Positions 25,647 to 34,790 are shown, counted from the first letter of the stretch. The stretch is DNA of 64,000 bases from Paenibacillus sp. LHD-117 (GCF_030929555.1 NZ_JAVFVT010000026.1:1-64000), one strand, 5' to 3'. A program made the numbers and translations. The notes: generated by a model from the letters alone, not told the origin.

Positions 25647-26789
25647 GTGGATTTTCGAATGGAGTTTTTATCATTTTTCGTCATACTGACCGATGGTGAT
25701 CAAGACGAGTCCTCATCCGGCAGACGGTTCAAGCATTATCAGACGCTCGATGGCGACGACTATGAACATAGCGAAATTAAGAAGTTTCTGGACGAGGAAT
25801 TTAAGCGCATCGTCAAACGGAAAGTCGAACGCAATCCGAATACGGCCGGCGCGCCGACGAAGATCGGCCGGTTCATGGTTGAGCCGGGATACGAACTGGG
25901 CAGCAACCAGAACTACAATTTGTTCCAACGGCTGCGCGACGCCGATACGCGGGAGCGATTCATCGGAATCGCCGACGAGCTCGTCCGCATCTATATGGAC
26001 ACGAGCGCGGTCCGCGGCGGCGCTTTCATCATCGCCCGTTCCAAGCTGAATACCTACTTCGACGAACCGTTCCTGTTCCTGCTCAAATGCGACTTCGAGC
26101 CGAAGATCGCTCGTATTTCGGACGAACGCAATCTGATCTCGCATGTGGAGATGGCGATCAGCGCGCGCAGCATCAAATCGATCCAATATCCGCATATGCC
26201 GGAGGAAGGTTCGCTCGACCAATGGGAGCTCAAAATCCATCAGGCGTCGCATGCGCGATATTTCGAGGATTTCCTGAAATTCGTTTCGTACGAGAAACCG
26301 TTGCCGGAAGTCATCGGCGATCAGGTGGTGGAGATGGTCCACCAGTATATCGCGGACAAGTGGCAAGAGGAGACGGGGACGGAGCGCAGCGAAGAAGAGA
26401 ATGCGGTTGAAGTATGGGCACACAGCGAGAAGCGCGAGCTGCAGGAATGGTGGTCGCAGGAGCAAGTAGAGACGGCAGCAGCGGCGCTCGTGGAGCAGAA
26501 ACCGGACTTACCGTTCACCTTCAAGCTGGGAGGAGTGACGGTCAAAGGGCTGTTGTCCGACTTCGGAGACAGCGTCCGCTTCGCGAAACATAACGGCAGA
26601 TACGTCGCGGTCATCGAAGGGGACGCATTCCAATTCGAAAAAGGGATGTCGCCGGTCGAGCTGCTCCAGCCAATGGAGCTCGCCGACGTCATTCCGCTGA
26701 TCGGCACCGGGGTCTCGAAGGAGGACGCAGCCGGCCGTTACGACGAGCAGGAGGCGGCGGCAGGCAGCGAGGACGACGTGCCATGGTAA
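25647..26789 (+). CDS. conserved Bacillales protein of unknown function (DUF3900-like)
   Basis: About 380 residues, soluble, no signal peptide or membrane helix. The first part (to about 300) contains a conserved-looking alpha/beta region, and the C-terminal 70 residues hold a small beta domain ending in an acidic tail. It resembles the DUF3900/DUF3898 proteins of Bacillales, an assignment made from memory and only moderately secure. GTG at 25647 is chosen because GAGGGGG lies nine bases upstream; an ATG at 25629 overlaps that site and is less likely. Single-gene unit. Confidence 0.7.
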   Translation: MDFRMEFLSFFVILTDGDQDESSSGRRFKHYQTLDGDDYEHSEIKKFLDEEFKRIVKRKVERNPNTAGAPTKIGRFMVEPGYELGSNQNYNLFQRLRDADTRERFIGIADELVRIYMDTSAVRGGAFIIARSKLNTYFDEPFLFLLKCDFEPKIARISDERNLISHVEMAISARSIKSIQYPHMPEEGSLDQWELKIHQASHARYFEDFLKFVSYEKPLPEVIGDQVVEMVHQYIADKWQEETGTERSEEENAVEVWAHSEKRELQEWWSQEQVETAAAALVEQKPDLPFTFKLGGVTVKGLLSDFGDSVRFAKHNGRYVAVIEGDAFQFEKGMSPVELLQPMELADVIPLIGTGVSKEDAAGRYDEQEAAAGSEDDVPW

Positions 26790-26965
26790 TTCGGAAATAA
26801 CAGGCGTGATGCGCCGGTAATCGTTGAATGGCTTTCAGGTATGCAGGGCCTTCCATAGGGTAAGGATGTATAAGTGGACGATCATGCATGCGCCGACCTT
26901 CCGACCGTGTCGGGAACTGCGGAGATGAAACGTCCTTGACCGACCCGGAAGGAGCCGCTGCCATT

Positions 26966-28276
26966 ATGATTTTAAAACTTGTTTCATTTGCCTTATTGCT
27001 TGCGTTCACCGCTTTCTTCGTCGCGACCGAATTCGCAATCATCCGGATGAGGGCAAGCCGAGTCCAACAGATGGTGGACGAAGGCGTCAAAAACGCGAAA
27101 GCCATTCAACATGTTACCATGCATCTGGATGGGTATTTATCCGCCTGCCAGCTCGGCATAACGATTACGGCGCTTGGCCTCGGCTGGCTCGGCGAGCCGA
27201 CCGTCGAGGAGCTGCTGCATCCGCTGTTCTACCGGTTCGGCATCGAAGGAAACGTCGGCACGCTGCTATCTTTTTTGATTTCGTTTGTCCTGGTCACCTA
27301 CCTGCATGTTGTGCTGGGCGAGCTTGCGCCGAAAACCGTCGCGATCATTCAGCCGGAACGGATCAGCCAGCTGACCGCGCCCGCCATCATCCTGTTCCAC
27401 AAGATGACATATCCGTTCATCTGGCTCCTTAACGGCTCGGCGAACAAGCTCGTACGTCTGTTCGGCCTCCGGCCCGCCAGCGAGCACGAGGCGCATTCCG
27501 AGGAGGAGATCCGGCATATTCTGTCGGAGAGCTACGAGAGCGGCAAAATCAACAAAAGCGAGTTCGGCTATGTTAGCCGTATTTTCGACTTCGACGAACG
27601 ACTTGCGCGCGAAATCATGGTGCCCCGCACGGACATGGTTTGTATATTCGTCGGACAAACGCGCGAAGAAAATATTGAAATCATCAAACGCGAGCAATAT
27701 ACGAGATATCCCGTAGCCGATGGCGACAAGGACAATATTATCGGCGTGCTGAATACCAAACATCTATTCCTGCATGACCATGAGGACGAGCCCGAGCTGA
27801 AAAAACTGCTTCAGCCGGTGACGGCCGTTCCCGACGCGATGCCGGTCAGCAAGCTGATGAGCATTATGCAGCTAGAGCGGGTGCATATGGTCATTCTGCT
27901 CGACGAATACGGCGGCACGTCCGGGCTTCTGACGATGGAGGATATCGTGGAGGAGATCGTAGGCGAGATTCGCGATGAATTCGACGCGGACGAAACGAAG
28001 GAGATCGAGCGGCTGGAGGATGAACATTATTTGGTCGACGGCAAAGCGTTAATTAGCGACGTTAACGATATTTCGGGAATGCAGCTGCCTAGCGGCGACG
28101 CGGATACGATCGGGGGCTGGCTCTACCAACAGCAGCCCGCGTTGCCGGAAGGGGAAGCGTGGAACTATCGGAACGCGAAGTTTATCGTCCGGGAGCGGGA
28201 TGACCATCGCATTCGCAAGATTGAAATTTTTACCGACATCGTGGAAAATGAAATGAGCGAGTACGGACATGCATAA
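26966..28276 (+). CDS. hemolysin/CorC family CNNM-CBS transporter
   Basis: 436 residues: an N-terminal CNNM membrane domain of about three to four helices (ATEFAIIRMR, QLGITITALGLGW, LGELAPKTVAI), a tandem CBS pair (about 210-330; VPRTDMV, LLDEYGGTSGLLTMEDI) and a C-terminal CorC_HlyC domain (about 350-425). Family members are linked to Mg export or metal tolerance. The ATG at 26966 agrees with the start of the first helix; the frame is open from 26888. AAGGAG lies about 11 bases upstream. No Mg-responsive leader was recognised. Confidence 0.9.
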   Translation: MILKLVSFALLLAFTAFFVATEFAIIRMRASRVQQMVDEGVKNAKAIQHVTMHLDGYLSACQLGITITALGLGWLGEPTVEELLHPLFYRFGIEGNVGTLLSFLISFVLVTYLHVVLGELAPKTVAIIQPERISQLTAPAIILFHKMTYPFIWLLNGSANKLVRLFGLRPASEHEAHSEEEIRHILSESYESGKINKSEFGYVSRIFDFDERLAREIMVPRTDMVCIFVGQTREENIEIIKREQYTRYPVADGDKDNIIGVLNTKHLFLHDHEDEPELKKLLQPVTAVPDAMPVSKLMSIMQLERVHMVILLDEYGGTSGLLTMEDIVEEIVGEIRDEFDADETKEIERLEDEHYLVDGKALISDVNDISGMQLPSGDADTIGGWLYQQQPALPEGEAWNYRNAKFIVRERDDHRIRKIEIFTDIVENEMSEYGHA

Positions 28277-28339
28277 GCTTGGAAGAAGAGCCCGGCATGT
28301 CTGAAGCAAGGAAGTACACGGGGAGAGTGAGCAATTGTC

Positions 28340-29128
28340 ATGATGGATTTAATCAAAGCGATCATTATGGGGATCGTGGAGGGCTTAACGGAATTTCTTC
28401 CGGTATCGTCGACCGGCCACTTGATTCTGGCGGGGGAGCTTCTGAACTTTAAGGGAGACCGTGCGAGCACGTTCGAGGTCGTCATCCAATTCGGCGCCGT
28501 GCTTGCCGTGTTTGTGCTGTACCGCAATCGGTTTTTGAAACTGCTTAATTTTAACTTCAAAAAAGGAAGCGGCCTGAACGCCATTCATGTGGCGCTGGCG
28601 ATGCTTCCGGCAGGCATCCTCGGCGTTGCACTCCATAGCGTGATCAAAGAATACCTGTTCGGACCGCAAACCGTGCTTATTGGATTAATTCTGGGAGGCA
28701 TCCTGATGATCGTAGCGGATCGTTCGAAACGCCCTGTCGTGTCGGAAGAGCTTGACGACATTACATACAAGCAAGCGTTCATCATCGGCTGTTTTCAAAT
28801 TTTGGCGCTCTGGCCGGGATTCTCACGCTCCGGATCGACGATCTCGGGAGGCATGCTGGTAGGGACAAGCCAGAAGGCCGCAGCCGAGTTCACGTTTATC
28901 GTCTCCGTCCCGATCATGGCGGCCGCGAGCACGGTCGACTTGATCGGCAGCCGCGAATTTCTGACGATGAACGATCTGCCGCTCTTTTTGGTCGGATTGA
29001 TTTCGGCGTTTGTGGTCGGGATGATCGCGGTCGTGACGTTTATTAACGCCATGAAGAAACTTCGTCTCAGCTGGTTTGCCTACTATCGCTTCGCGCTTGC
29101 GGCACTCTTTTTCTTCATCATCCTCTAA
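28340..29128 (+). CDS. uppP: undecaprenyl-diphosphatase
   Basis: 262-residue membrane enzyme (BacA/UppP) that dephosphorylates undecaprenyl pyrophosphate so the lipid carrier can be reused in cell-wall synthesis; also gives bacitracin tolerance. The two active-site motifs EGLTEFLPVSSTGHL near residue 14 and PGFSRSGSTISGG near 160 are intact. Start is ATG 28340 or the adjacent ATG 28343; GGGGAGAG lies upstream. Ends at a strong bidirectional terminator. Confidence 0.96.
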   Translation: MMDLIKAIIMGIVEGLTEFLPVSSTGHLILAGELLNFKGDRASTFEVVIQFGAVLAVFVLYRNRFLKLLNFNFKKGSGLNAIHVALAMLPAGILGVALHSVIKEYLFGPQTVLIGLILGGILMIVADRSKRPVVSEELDDITYKQAFIIGCFQILALWPGFSRSGSTISGGMLVGTSQKAAAEFTFIVSVPIMAAASTVDLIGSREFLTMNDLPLFLVGLISAFVVGMIAVVTFINAMKKLRLSWFAYYRFALAALFFFIIL

Positions 29129-29158
29129 GGCGATGGATGGGCACATGCCCGTAACCAC

Positions 29159-29219
29159 GAAAAAAAGCATCCAACCTTGCCGAATTATCGCGACGGCAGG
29201 GAAGGATGCTTTTTTTTTT
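29159..29219. terminator. bidirectional terminator between uppP and DUF3817 gene
   Basis: A run of A, AGCATCC...CCTTGCCG, an 11-base loop, then CGGCAGG...GGATGCT and a run of T. It can end transcripts from uppP on the plus strand and from the convergent gene on the minus strand. Confidence 0.92.
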
Positions 29220-29252
29220 GTGCGCGATTGCGGGAATAACGAAGGTAGGCTC

Positions 29253-29546
29253 TTACTTCTCGTTTTTCAGCAGCTTCCTGTCGAGTACGAACGGGCCGAA
29301 CGGCAGGACGGAAGCGACGCATGCCAAGCCGAGCTTCACAATGGACCAGCGATGTTGGATCGCGGCCCATATCGCGGCCAGGATGTAAAGCACAAACAAT
29401 CCGCCGTGCAGCGCGCCGACGACGGCTACCGGCTCCGGAATATCAGCCCAATACTTAAGCGGCATGGCGATAAGCAGCAGTACAAGGAACGAGATGCCTT
29501 CGAAGAAGCCGATGAACCTTAGTCTGCCGATTGCGGTTTTTAACAT
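29253..29546 (-). CDS. DUF3817 integral membrane protein
   Basis: 97 residues with three predicted helices. RLRFIGFFEGISFLVLLLIA at the start and a central HGGLFVLYILAA region match DUF3817 (YdzA-like) proteins, of unknown function. ATG at 29546 has GGAGGT seven bases upstream, which rules out the longer frame from 29594. Converges with uppP. Confidence 0.85.
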   Translation of the reverse strand: MLKTAIGRLRFIGFFEGISFLVLLLIAMPLKYWADIPEPVAVVGALHGGLFVLYILAAIWAAIQHRWSIVKLGLACVASVLPFGPFVLDRKLLKNEK

Positions 29547-29689
29547 GTGGAGTACCTCCGTTATTGTTATCGTATCATTGCGGAGAAGGGGCAATCCCCG
29601 TCCATATCAATTGTACGATTTCTTCGGCTGCTTGTCCCACAGTTCTCACATCGTTCACATTTTCCGTCCGGTTTATCTATAGATATAAT

Positions 29690-29738
29690 GGCTGCTCCGC
29701 CACCCATTCACGGAACGGGAGGCGAAGCAGCCCTTTTT
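29690..29738 (+). terminator. terminator-like hairpin upstream of the TIMP-like gene
   Basis: GGCTGCT at 29690-29696 pairs with AGCAGCC at 29726-29732, inner GCC/GGC also pair, and five T follow. TATAAT lies immediately before it at 29684-29689. It sits 87 bases before the TIMP-like gene with no gene in front on this strand, so it may be a leader structure or an orphan terminator. Confidence 0.45.
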
Positions 29739-29824
29739 GCGTCGCGGATGCAACTAATTCCCAATCCTGAGCGTTGTATAGGAAATAGAAACAATGAAAT
29801 CGCTCACAAGAGGGGGAAGAAAAA

Positions 29825-30412
29825 ATGAGAAAGAAACGTTCATGGATTACCGCCGTGCTCGCATTCGCGATGCTGGCGGCCAGCTTTGCCATTTCTCCTA
29901 AGTCGGCATTCGCTTGCAGCTGCGCGATGCCCGCCTCCGTGGCGGAGGAGCTGGGCCGCAGCGACGCGGTGTTCGACGGTACCGTCATCGCAGGGCATAA
30001 ACCGAGGAAGTGGTTTACAGAGTCTTCTGCAGATCCCGTTACTTGGACGTTCGAAGCCCATGAGATTTGGAAAGGAAAAGTCGCGCCAACCGTCACGGTG
30101 ACATCGGCTCAGAGCGGTGCAAGCTGCGGCGTCGAGTTCCAAGAAGGCAAACGTTACATCGTTTATGCGAGAGGGACGGGCGATTCACTCGACGTCAGTT
30201 TATGCAGCCGCACGGCGCTGCAATCCGCGGCAAGTAGCGATCTTGCGGATCTCGGAGATGGCTCCATCCCGCCGCTGCCCACCGAGAACGAAGGCGATGC
30301 GGCTAATCCTCTGACCCGAATATCGATATTCATCGGATTGGCGATAGCCATAATCGCGGCCGTCTACGCCAGCATCCGGATAAAGAGTCATTCCCGCAAT
30401 AAATCAGGTTAA
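29825..30412 (+). CDS. TIMP/netrin-like secreted, membrane-anchored protein
   Basis: 195 residues. A signal peptide ends in AFA, so the mature protein would begin CSC at residues 31-33; an N-terminal C-x-C is the hallmark of tissue inhibitor of metalloproteinase (TIMP)-like domains, in which the free amino group and first cysteine contact the protease zinc. Two further cysteines at 101 and 127 could complete two disulfides, and VFDGTVI and GKRYIVYA fit the OB-like netrin fold. A linker and a C-terminal helix (about 168-188) would hold it on the cell surface. AGAGGGGGAAG precedes the ATG. Whether it inhibits any protease is unknown. Confidence 0.75.
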   Translation: MRKKRSWITAVLAFAMLAASFAISPKSAFACSCAMPASVAEELGRSDAVFDGTVIAGHKPRKWFTESSADPVTWTFEAHEIWKGKVAPTVTVTSAQSGASCGVEFQEGKRYIVYARGTGDSLDVSLCSRTALQSAASSDLADLGDGSIPPLPTENEGDAANPLTRISIFIGLAIAIIAAVYASIRIKSHSRNKSG

Positions 30413-31827
30413 ATGAGGAAGATCGCAACGATCGTCGTTACTGCAAGCCCGATCAAGACGGGCTTCAGGTTGCGGCGAGCGAGCTCGAACGGGCTAACCC
30501 CGCAGATCGCTGCGGCAGGGATAAGCGCCCATGGAATGATCGTACCGCCGCCGACCCAGATGGCGGCTACCTGGCCGAGCGCAGTCAACGTATCTACGCC
30601 TGAGCCGATCGCATGGCCGAACAGCTGGGCGATCGAACCCGCAAGGGAAATGCCGGAGAAGCCGGAACCGTCAAGGCCGGTAATGGCGCCGACGACGGTC
30701 AGCGTGACGGCGCCGACAACGCCGTTCACCGGCACCTCGCCCGCAAGCGCCACGCCAAGGTCGTTGACGATACCCGCGGACGCTTCAGGAAGCTTCTCGC
30801 CGAACATCGCGAAGAATCCGGCATCCCCCAGATAGAAAAACGCAGCGATCGGAATGACGGGACCGAACACCCGGAATCCGAACAGGAATCCTTCGATCAA
30901 GTAACCGGTCGTTTTCTCCAACCCTTTGCCCCGATGAGCAAGCATCGTAATCGCGAGCATGATCAAGATGGATGTTCCGCCGATCAGCGCCGTCGCTTCG
31001 CCGCCTTGCAAGTCTAGCAGGAACATCGCGGCGACGTTCGCGGCATAGAGGAGCGGGATAAGAACGGCCATCAGCCGTTTGGTCCCCAAGGATAACAAAT
31101 CTCCTCCTTCGGAACCCGCTTCTCCGCTCGCATCTTTCGGCGAATCCACCGGCGCGATGATCCCGTCGTTCCACGTGCCGAGCCGCTGATCACGACGCAT
31201 CATCCAGAATGCCGTTACCGTTGTCACCACGCCCATGACGATGACGAGCGGTATACTCGCTTGCATGACGTCGGGGACCGGGAGACCTGCGGCATCCGCA
31301 GTCAGCTTGGGAGCCCCTTGAATAATATAATCGCCGGATAAGGCGATGCCGTGACCGAACAAGTTCATCGCGACGGCAGCGCCGAGCGCCGGCAGGCCGA
31401 CGCGCATGGCAACCGGCAGCAGGACGGCGCCGATCAACGCAACGGCCGGAGACGGCCAGAAGAACAACGAAACGATTAACATGATGACGCCGATGCCCCA
31501 GAAGGCGAGTGTTGGCGTTTTCATAAACCGCGTAAGCGGAGTGATCATAATCTCATTAATACCCGTACGAATGAGGATCCTGCTTAAGGCTACGATGACG
31601 GATATGATGAGAATCGTGTTGATTAATTCCTTAATGGCATAAATAAAACTGTTAAAAATCCCGCTCACGGAGCCATCGATCGTCGTCGTAGCCAAGATGC
31701 CGATCCCCAGAATACCCGCGATGCAAATCAGCGTCGTGTCTCTTCGCATAACCATGAAGCCTATAATAGCAACGACGAAAGCCAGATAGACCCAGTGCAA
31801 AACCGTTAGTTCCATCACCATGCGCAT
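30409..31827 (-). CDS. polytopic membrane transporter, substrate unknown
   Basis: 472 residues, about 11-12 hydrophobic helices arranged as two similar halves with a charged central loop near 215-250 (P-K-D-A-S-G-E). Glycine/proline-rich re-entrant-like stretches (WPSPAVALIGAVLLP; GAITGLDGSGFSGIS) are like those of ion-transporter-superfamily carriers such as GntP/DctM-type anion transporters, but I cannot name the substrate. Start is one of three close ATGs (31827, 31821, 31815), with GGGGGG just upstream of the first. Its last four bases overlap the convergent TIMP-like gene's end. Confidence 0.75.
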   Translation of the reverse strand: MRMVMELTVLHWVYLAFVVAIIGFMVMRRDTTLICIAGILGIGILATTTIDGSVSGIFNSFIYAIKELINTILIISVIVALSRILIRTGINEIMITPLTRFMKTPTLAFWGIGVIMLIVSLFFWPSPAVALIGAVLLPVAMRVGLPALGAAVAMNLFGHGIALSGDYIIQGAPKLTADAAGLPVPDVMQASIPLVIVMGVVTTVTAFWMMRRDQRLGTWNDGIIAPVDSPKDASGEAGSEGGDLLSLGTKRLMAVLIPLLYAANVAAMFLLDLQGGEATALIGGTSILIMLAITMLAHRGKGLEKTTGYLIEGFLFGFRVFGPVIPIAAFFYLGDAGFFAMFGEKLPEASAGIVNDLGVALAGEVPVNGVVGAVTLTVVGAITGLDGSGFSGISLAGSIAQLFGHAIGSGVDTLTALGQVAAIWVGGGTIIPWALIPAAAICGVSPFELARRNLKPVLIGLAVTTIVAIFLI

Positions 31828-32003
31828 CCATCCCCCCGGACTAAAGCGGCAACATCGGATTCGTTGCCGTACTGTACTGTATGCAGCGGCTCCGATAGGC
31901 GTTAAACATGGTCGCGGGCTTGTTGCGCGGCTCGTCGGCCTATGCTATTCTACTAAGCATGTAGGCGAAACGTATAGTCGGGATCGGAAAGGAAGATCGT
32001 CAA

Positions 32004-32273
32004 ATGCAACCAATCGAAATCATCGATGCGTCGATGACTTATTCGAAGGAAGACGGCTACGTAGGCAAAGTGCAATTCCGCGTAGAGAATCATGTCAACG
32101 AATACGAAATGACGTTACATAGCAAGCGGGGAACGGAATGGGGCTACGGACTGTTCTTCCTGCACGAATCCGGGAAGGAAGAACAGCTCCTGGCGCTGGA
32201 AGACGAGCTGGAAGAGAATGATGAGCTATTCGATCTGCTCGTACAGGCTGCTAAGGACAAGCTGGAGGCTTAA
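32004..32273 (+). CDS. small acidic conserved hypothetical protein
   Basis: 89 residues, soluble, with a beta-rich first half and a Glu/Asp/Leu-rich helical second half. Not recognised as a named family. AAAGGAAG precedes the ATG. Divergent from the transporter gene, and closed by a strong terminator at 32295, so it is a separate single-gene transcript. Confidence 0.7.
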   Translation: MQPIEIIDASMTYSKEDGYVGKVQFRVENHVNEYEMTLHSKRGTEWGYGLFFLHESGKEEQLLALEDELEENDELFDLLVQAAKDKLEA

Positions 32274-32294
32274 GCCAAGGCAAGTCGAAGAAAA

Positions 32295-32346
32295 CCCCTG
32301 CCGGAAGAGCTGCGTTCTCGCAACTCCGGCAGGGGCTTTACGTTTT
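32295..32346 (+). terminator. terminator after small acidic protein gene
   Basis: CCCCTGCCGG at 32295-32304 pairs with CCGGCAGGGG at 32326-32335, followed by CTTTACGTTTTT. The stem is also usable from the minus strand by the convergent dedA-like gene. Confidence 0.85.
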
Positions 32347-32362
32347 TATGATCTTTAACGCG

Positions 32363-32989
32363 TTACATGTGCCGTTCCACGGAGGATGTTTTTTCTTTGC
32401 CGCGCGACTTCAGTCCGCGATAGACGAAGTAACCGGCCGCAGCCGCCGCAAGTGCCGCAAGTATCCATATCCCGTAGCGGTAGATCATATCCGCGATCTG
32501 CTGAACTTGATCGCCGACGAAGCTTCCGATCACGAAGTAGATCATCGTCCAGACGAATGCAGACGGGTAAGCGAACATGGCGAATCGTCCGAACTTCATC
32601 TTGTTCATACCCATCACGTAAGGCGTCACATGGCGGAGGAACGGCAGGCATAAGCTGATGCTGATGGCATATCCGCCGAACTTTTCGCTGAGCTCTTCGG
32701 AACGTTCGATGAACGCGCCGATATTCTTTTTGCTGCGGAACCAGTCCGACAGCTTGACTCCCGCGAACCGGCCGATGCTGTACCCGAAGGTCATCGCGGA
32801 ACAAATGCCGAGGCATGTCATGATAAAGGCAGGTACCGGGGATAATACTCCGGCGGAGGCTAACGCTCCACCCGTCATGACGACGGCTTCGTTCGGAATC
32901 GGAAGTCCGATGAGTCCGAGGCATAAGACTAGGAACAACGCGGCATATCCCAATTGCTCGATAAAGGATAATAATAGATCGTAGGCCAT
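32363..32989 (-). CDS. DedA-family membrane protein
   Basis: 208 residues with a re-entrant motif and about four helices. IGLPIPNEAVVMTGGALA near 27 and RHVTPYVMGMNKMKFGRF near 119 are DedA (VTT/SNARE-associated) signatures; family members act as lipid-carrier flippases, including for undecaprenyl phosphate, and in envelope pH homeostasis. Because uppP lies 3 kb away, a link to carrier recycling is possible but not shown. Ribosome site is weak (GCGAGTAA). Confidence 0.9.
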   Translation of the reverse strand: MAYDLLLSFIEQLGYAALFLVLCLGLIGLPIPNEAVVMTGGALASAGVLSPVPAFIMTCLGICSAMTFGYSIGRFAGVKLSDWFRSKKNIGAFIERSEELSEKFGGYAISISLCLPFLRHVTPYVMGMNKMKFGRFAMFAYPSAFVWTMIYFVIGSFVGDQVQQIADMIYRYGIWILAALAAAAAGYFVYRGLKSRGKEKTSSVERHM

Positions 32990-33194
32990 TTGCTTTTACT
33001 CGCTTTCTATAAGTTACTGCCGGTTTATTAAAATAATCATCTTTATAAGGTACCATAATTGAAAGCCAATGAGAACCTTTCATACGTGCGAAGCCTGATG
33101 ACGTTTCATGTTTTAACCATTTCGTAACTATTTCCATGCTTTGCTGGGGTAAGATGGGCTTAGAGAAATGGGAGTTCGAGGAGAGAACGTCGAG

Positions 33195-33449
33195 ATGTGC
33201 TTTTTCCAACAAAAGGTGGCCGAACTGAAACGTTTCGAGTCCACGGTTTATACGATATGCCTATCGTTATCGGGCGAAGAAGGAACCGCTTGCGCGGCGG
33301 GGGAACGGGCGTTAATTCTTTTGTTTCAAGACAGCGAGTTCTGGCAAATGGACGAACAGCCGCGCAAGTCGCATCTGTTAAAGCTTTGCGTTCGCGCATG
33401 TATGGAGCATTCCGTCGTTGCGCAGCGTCCGGTGTCGCCTGCCATCTAA
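33195..33449 (+). CDS. small sigma-factor-region-2-like protein (hypothetical)
   Basis: 84 residues. The spacing of residues (an acidic/aromatic first helix, L-S-L-S-G-E-E-G with A-A-G-E-R-A-L, then a helix ending LLKLCVRACMEHSV) recalls region 2 of ECF sigma factors, but there is no region 4 and no DNA-binding helix-turn-helix. It could be a truncated or repurposed sigma-like protein, or a chance frame. GAGGAGA lies ten bases before the ATG at 33195; an upstream ATG at 33168 has no site. Lies between divergent dedA-like gene and the hydrolase gene. Confidence 0.45.
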   Translation: MCFFQQKVAELKRFESTVYTICLSLSGEEGTACAAGERALILLFQDSEFWQMDEQPRKSHLLKLCVRACMEHSVVAQRPVSPAI

Positions 33450-33487
33450 AGCTTGCGCGCATAAGACTTATATGCAGGAGCATTCAA

Positions 33488-34417
33488 ATGTCGCTACAAG
33501 GGATTACGGATCAATTAAGAGATCGGCGGATATCATCCGTCATCGTCCATCAAGGTTCGAGCGTTGCGGTAGAGTGGCATGATCGGGGAGAAGACGCCGT
33601 CATGCCGCTCTATTCGTGTACAAAAAGCGTGCTGTCCGCCCTGATCGGCATTGCGATTGCACGCGGGGAGTTGCCCGGTACGGATGAGCCTCTGCGAACA
33701 TTCTTCGACAAGGCCATCGTCGGAGGCAAGGAGGGGTGGCAAGATGTCACGGTCAAGCAACTGCTGACGATGACGCCTGGTTTCGATTGGCCGGACTTCG
33801 ACAAGCCGTACAAAGCGCTCAGGAGGGCGAACGATCCTGTCGCTTTCGCGCTGGAGCAGCCGATGGCGCATACGCCGGGCAGCGCTTTTACTTACAATTC
33901 AGGCGGATCTCATCTGTTATCGGCTATTCTGACGGAAGTATCGGGAATGTCTGCCTTGCGTTACGCGAAGCGGCATCTGTTCGAGCCGCTCGGTTTCCGT
34001 GCCGCCAAGTGGACGGAGCGAAACGGCGTTAGCGAGGGAGGCACCGGACTTTCGTTGCTTGGCCATGATCTTGTTAAGTTCGGCACGTTGTACTTGAATC
34101 AAGGTTTATGGAACGGAGAGCAGCTGTTGCCGAAGGCATGGGTCGTGGAGTCTACGGCCATGCGTCACCGCGCTTTGCTCCTTTACGATCCGCCGATCTA
34201 TGGCGGCTACGGTTATCATTGGTGGTGTTCGCCTGCCGAGCAGAACGGCTTGTCGGACTGTTATTTTGCATTCGGCCACGGGGGGCAATATTTAATGATC
34301 ATCCCGGCGCTTGAGGCCGTCATCATGGTTCGCAAACAAATCACGAAGCGGAACGACGCCATTCAATCCCGCGATTTGATATTTAATTGGATTGTACCAA
34401 TGATCCTCCAAAAGTAA
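33488..34417 (+). CDS. serine hydrolase of the beta-lactamase/PBP4* (class C) fold
   Basis: 309 residues without a signal peptide. S-C-T-K near residue 46 gives the SxxK nucleophile/base pair, YNSGG near 136 gives YxN, and HGGQ near 262 replaces the KTG triad element, as in class C-like esterases and D-peptidases. QLLTMTPGFDWP is typical. AGGAG with seven-base spacing supports the ATG at 33488; the longer frame from 33197 overlaps the preceding small gene and is rejected. A cytoplasmic esterase or peptidase; substrate unknown. Confidence 0.88.
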   Translation: MSLQGITDQLRDRRISSVIVHQGSSVAVEWHDRGEDAVMPLYSCTKSVLSALIGIAIARGELPGTDEPLRTFFDKAIVGGKEGWQDVTVKQLLTMTPGFDWPDFDKPYKALRRANDPVAFALEQPMAHTPGSAFTYNSGGSHLLSAILTEVSGMSALRYAKRHLFEPLGFRAAKWTERNGVSEGGTGLSLLGHDLVKFGTLYLNQGLWNGEQLLPKAWVVESTAMRHRALLLYDPPIYGGYGYHWWCSPAEQNGLSDCYFAFGHGGQYLMIIPALEAVIMVRKQITKRNDAIQSRDLIFNWIVPMILQK

Positions 34418-34699
34418 TGATCATCAACATTCATTCAAAGGAAACGTGAATATGATTCAACTCGAAGGTGAATCGATTATCAGGTATCGCGATGATCGGA
34501 TTCGGGTTGGCGGCATTCGCCACGCTATTGTAAACAATGGAATCCCTCGTCGTCGAAAGTTGTCTTCATTTGGATGGGACAATGGGCCAGTTGCTTGCGA
34601 ATCGACAATAGCACAACAGCGATCTACGAGATTCGATTTCATTAGCCAAGGCAGCTAGGCAAATTTACCCAAAACTAGCAAACTTCGAAGTTTAGGGCT

Positions 34700-34727
34700 T
34701 TATTGCCCTTCACAAAAGTTGTATAAT
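34700..34727 (+). promoter_or_regulatory. possible promoter for fosB transcript
   Basis: A perfect TATAAT at 34722-34727 with TTATTG 16 bases upstream (weak -35). Transcription from here would give a leader of about 95 bases containing the hairpin at 34752-34790. The rest of the 410-base gap (34418-34699) shows no convincing gene. Confidence 0.4.
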
Positions 34728-34751
34728 CATGGAAGCTGCTTACCGACAAAG

Positions 34752-34790
34752 AACCCAACCTAAGAGAGGAAAACGATCTTGGGCTGGGTT
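34752..34790 (+). promoter_or_regulatory. leader hairpin upstream of fosB
   Basis: AACCCAACCTAAGA pairs with TCTTGGGCTGGGTT around an 11-base loop. It is not followed by a clean U run (GTTGTTAGAGGTTTTCTC), so it could be an attenuator-like leader or the terminator of the unit before. Confidence 0.5.

Noticed and set aside
26790..26965. Possible metal-sensing riboswitch before the CorC-like gene
   Set aside because: Looked for M-box and yybP-ykoY conserved cores and found neither.
33197..33487. 97-residue N-terminal extension of the beta-lactamase-fold hydrolase
   Set aside because: Overlaps the small sigma-like frame; AGGAG before ATG 33488 gives a normal-length protein.
34446..34658. 70-codon open frame in the gap before fosB
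   Set aside because: No ribosome site, no recognisable fold and biased basic composition; probably chance.
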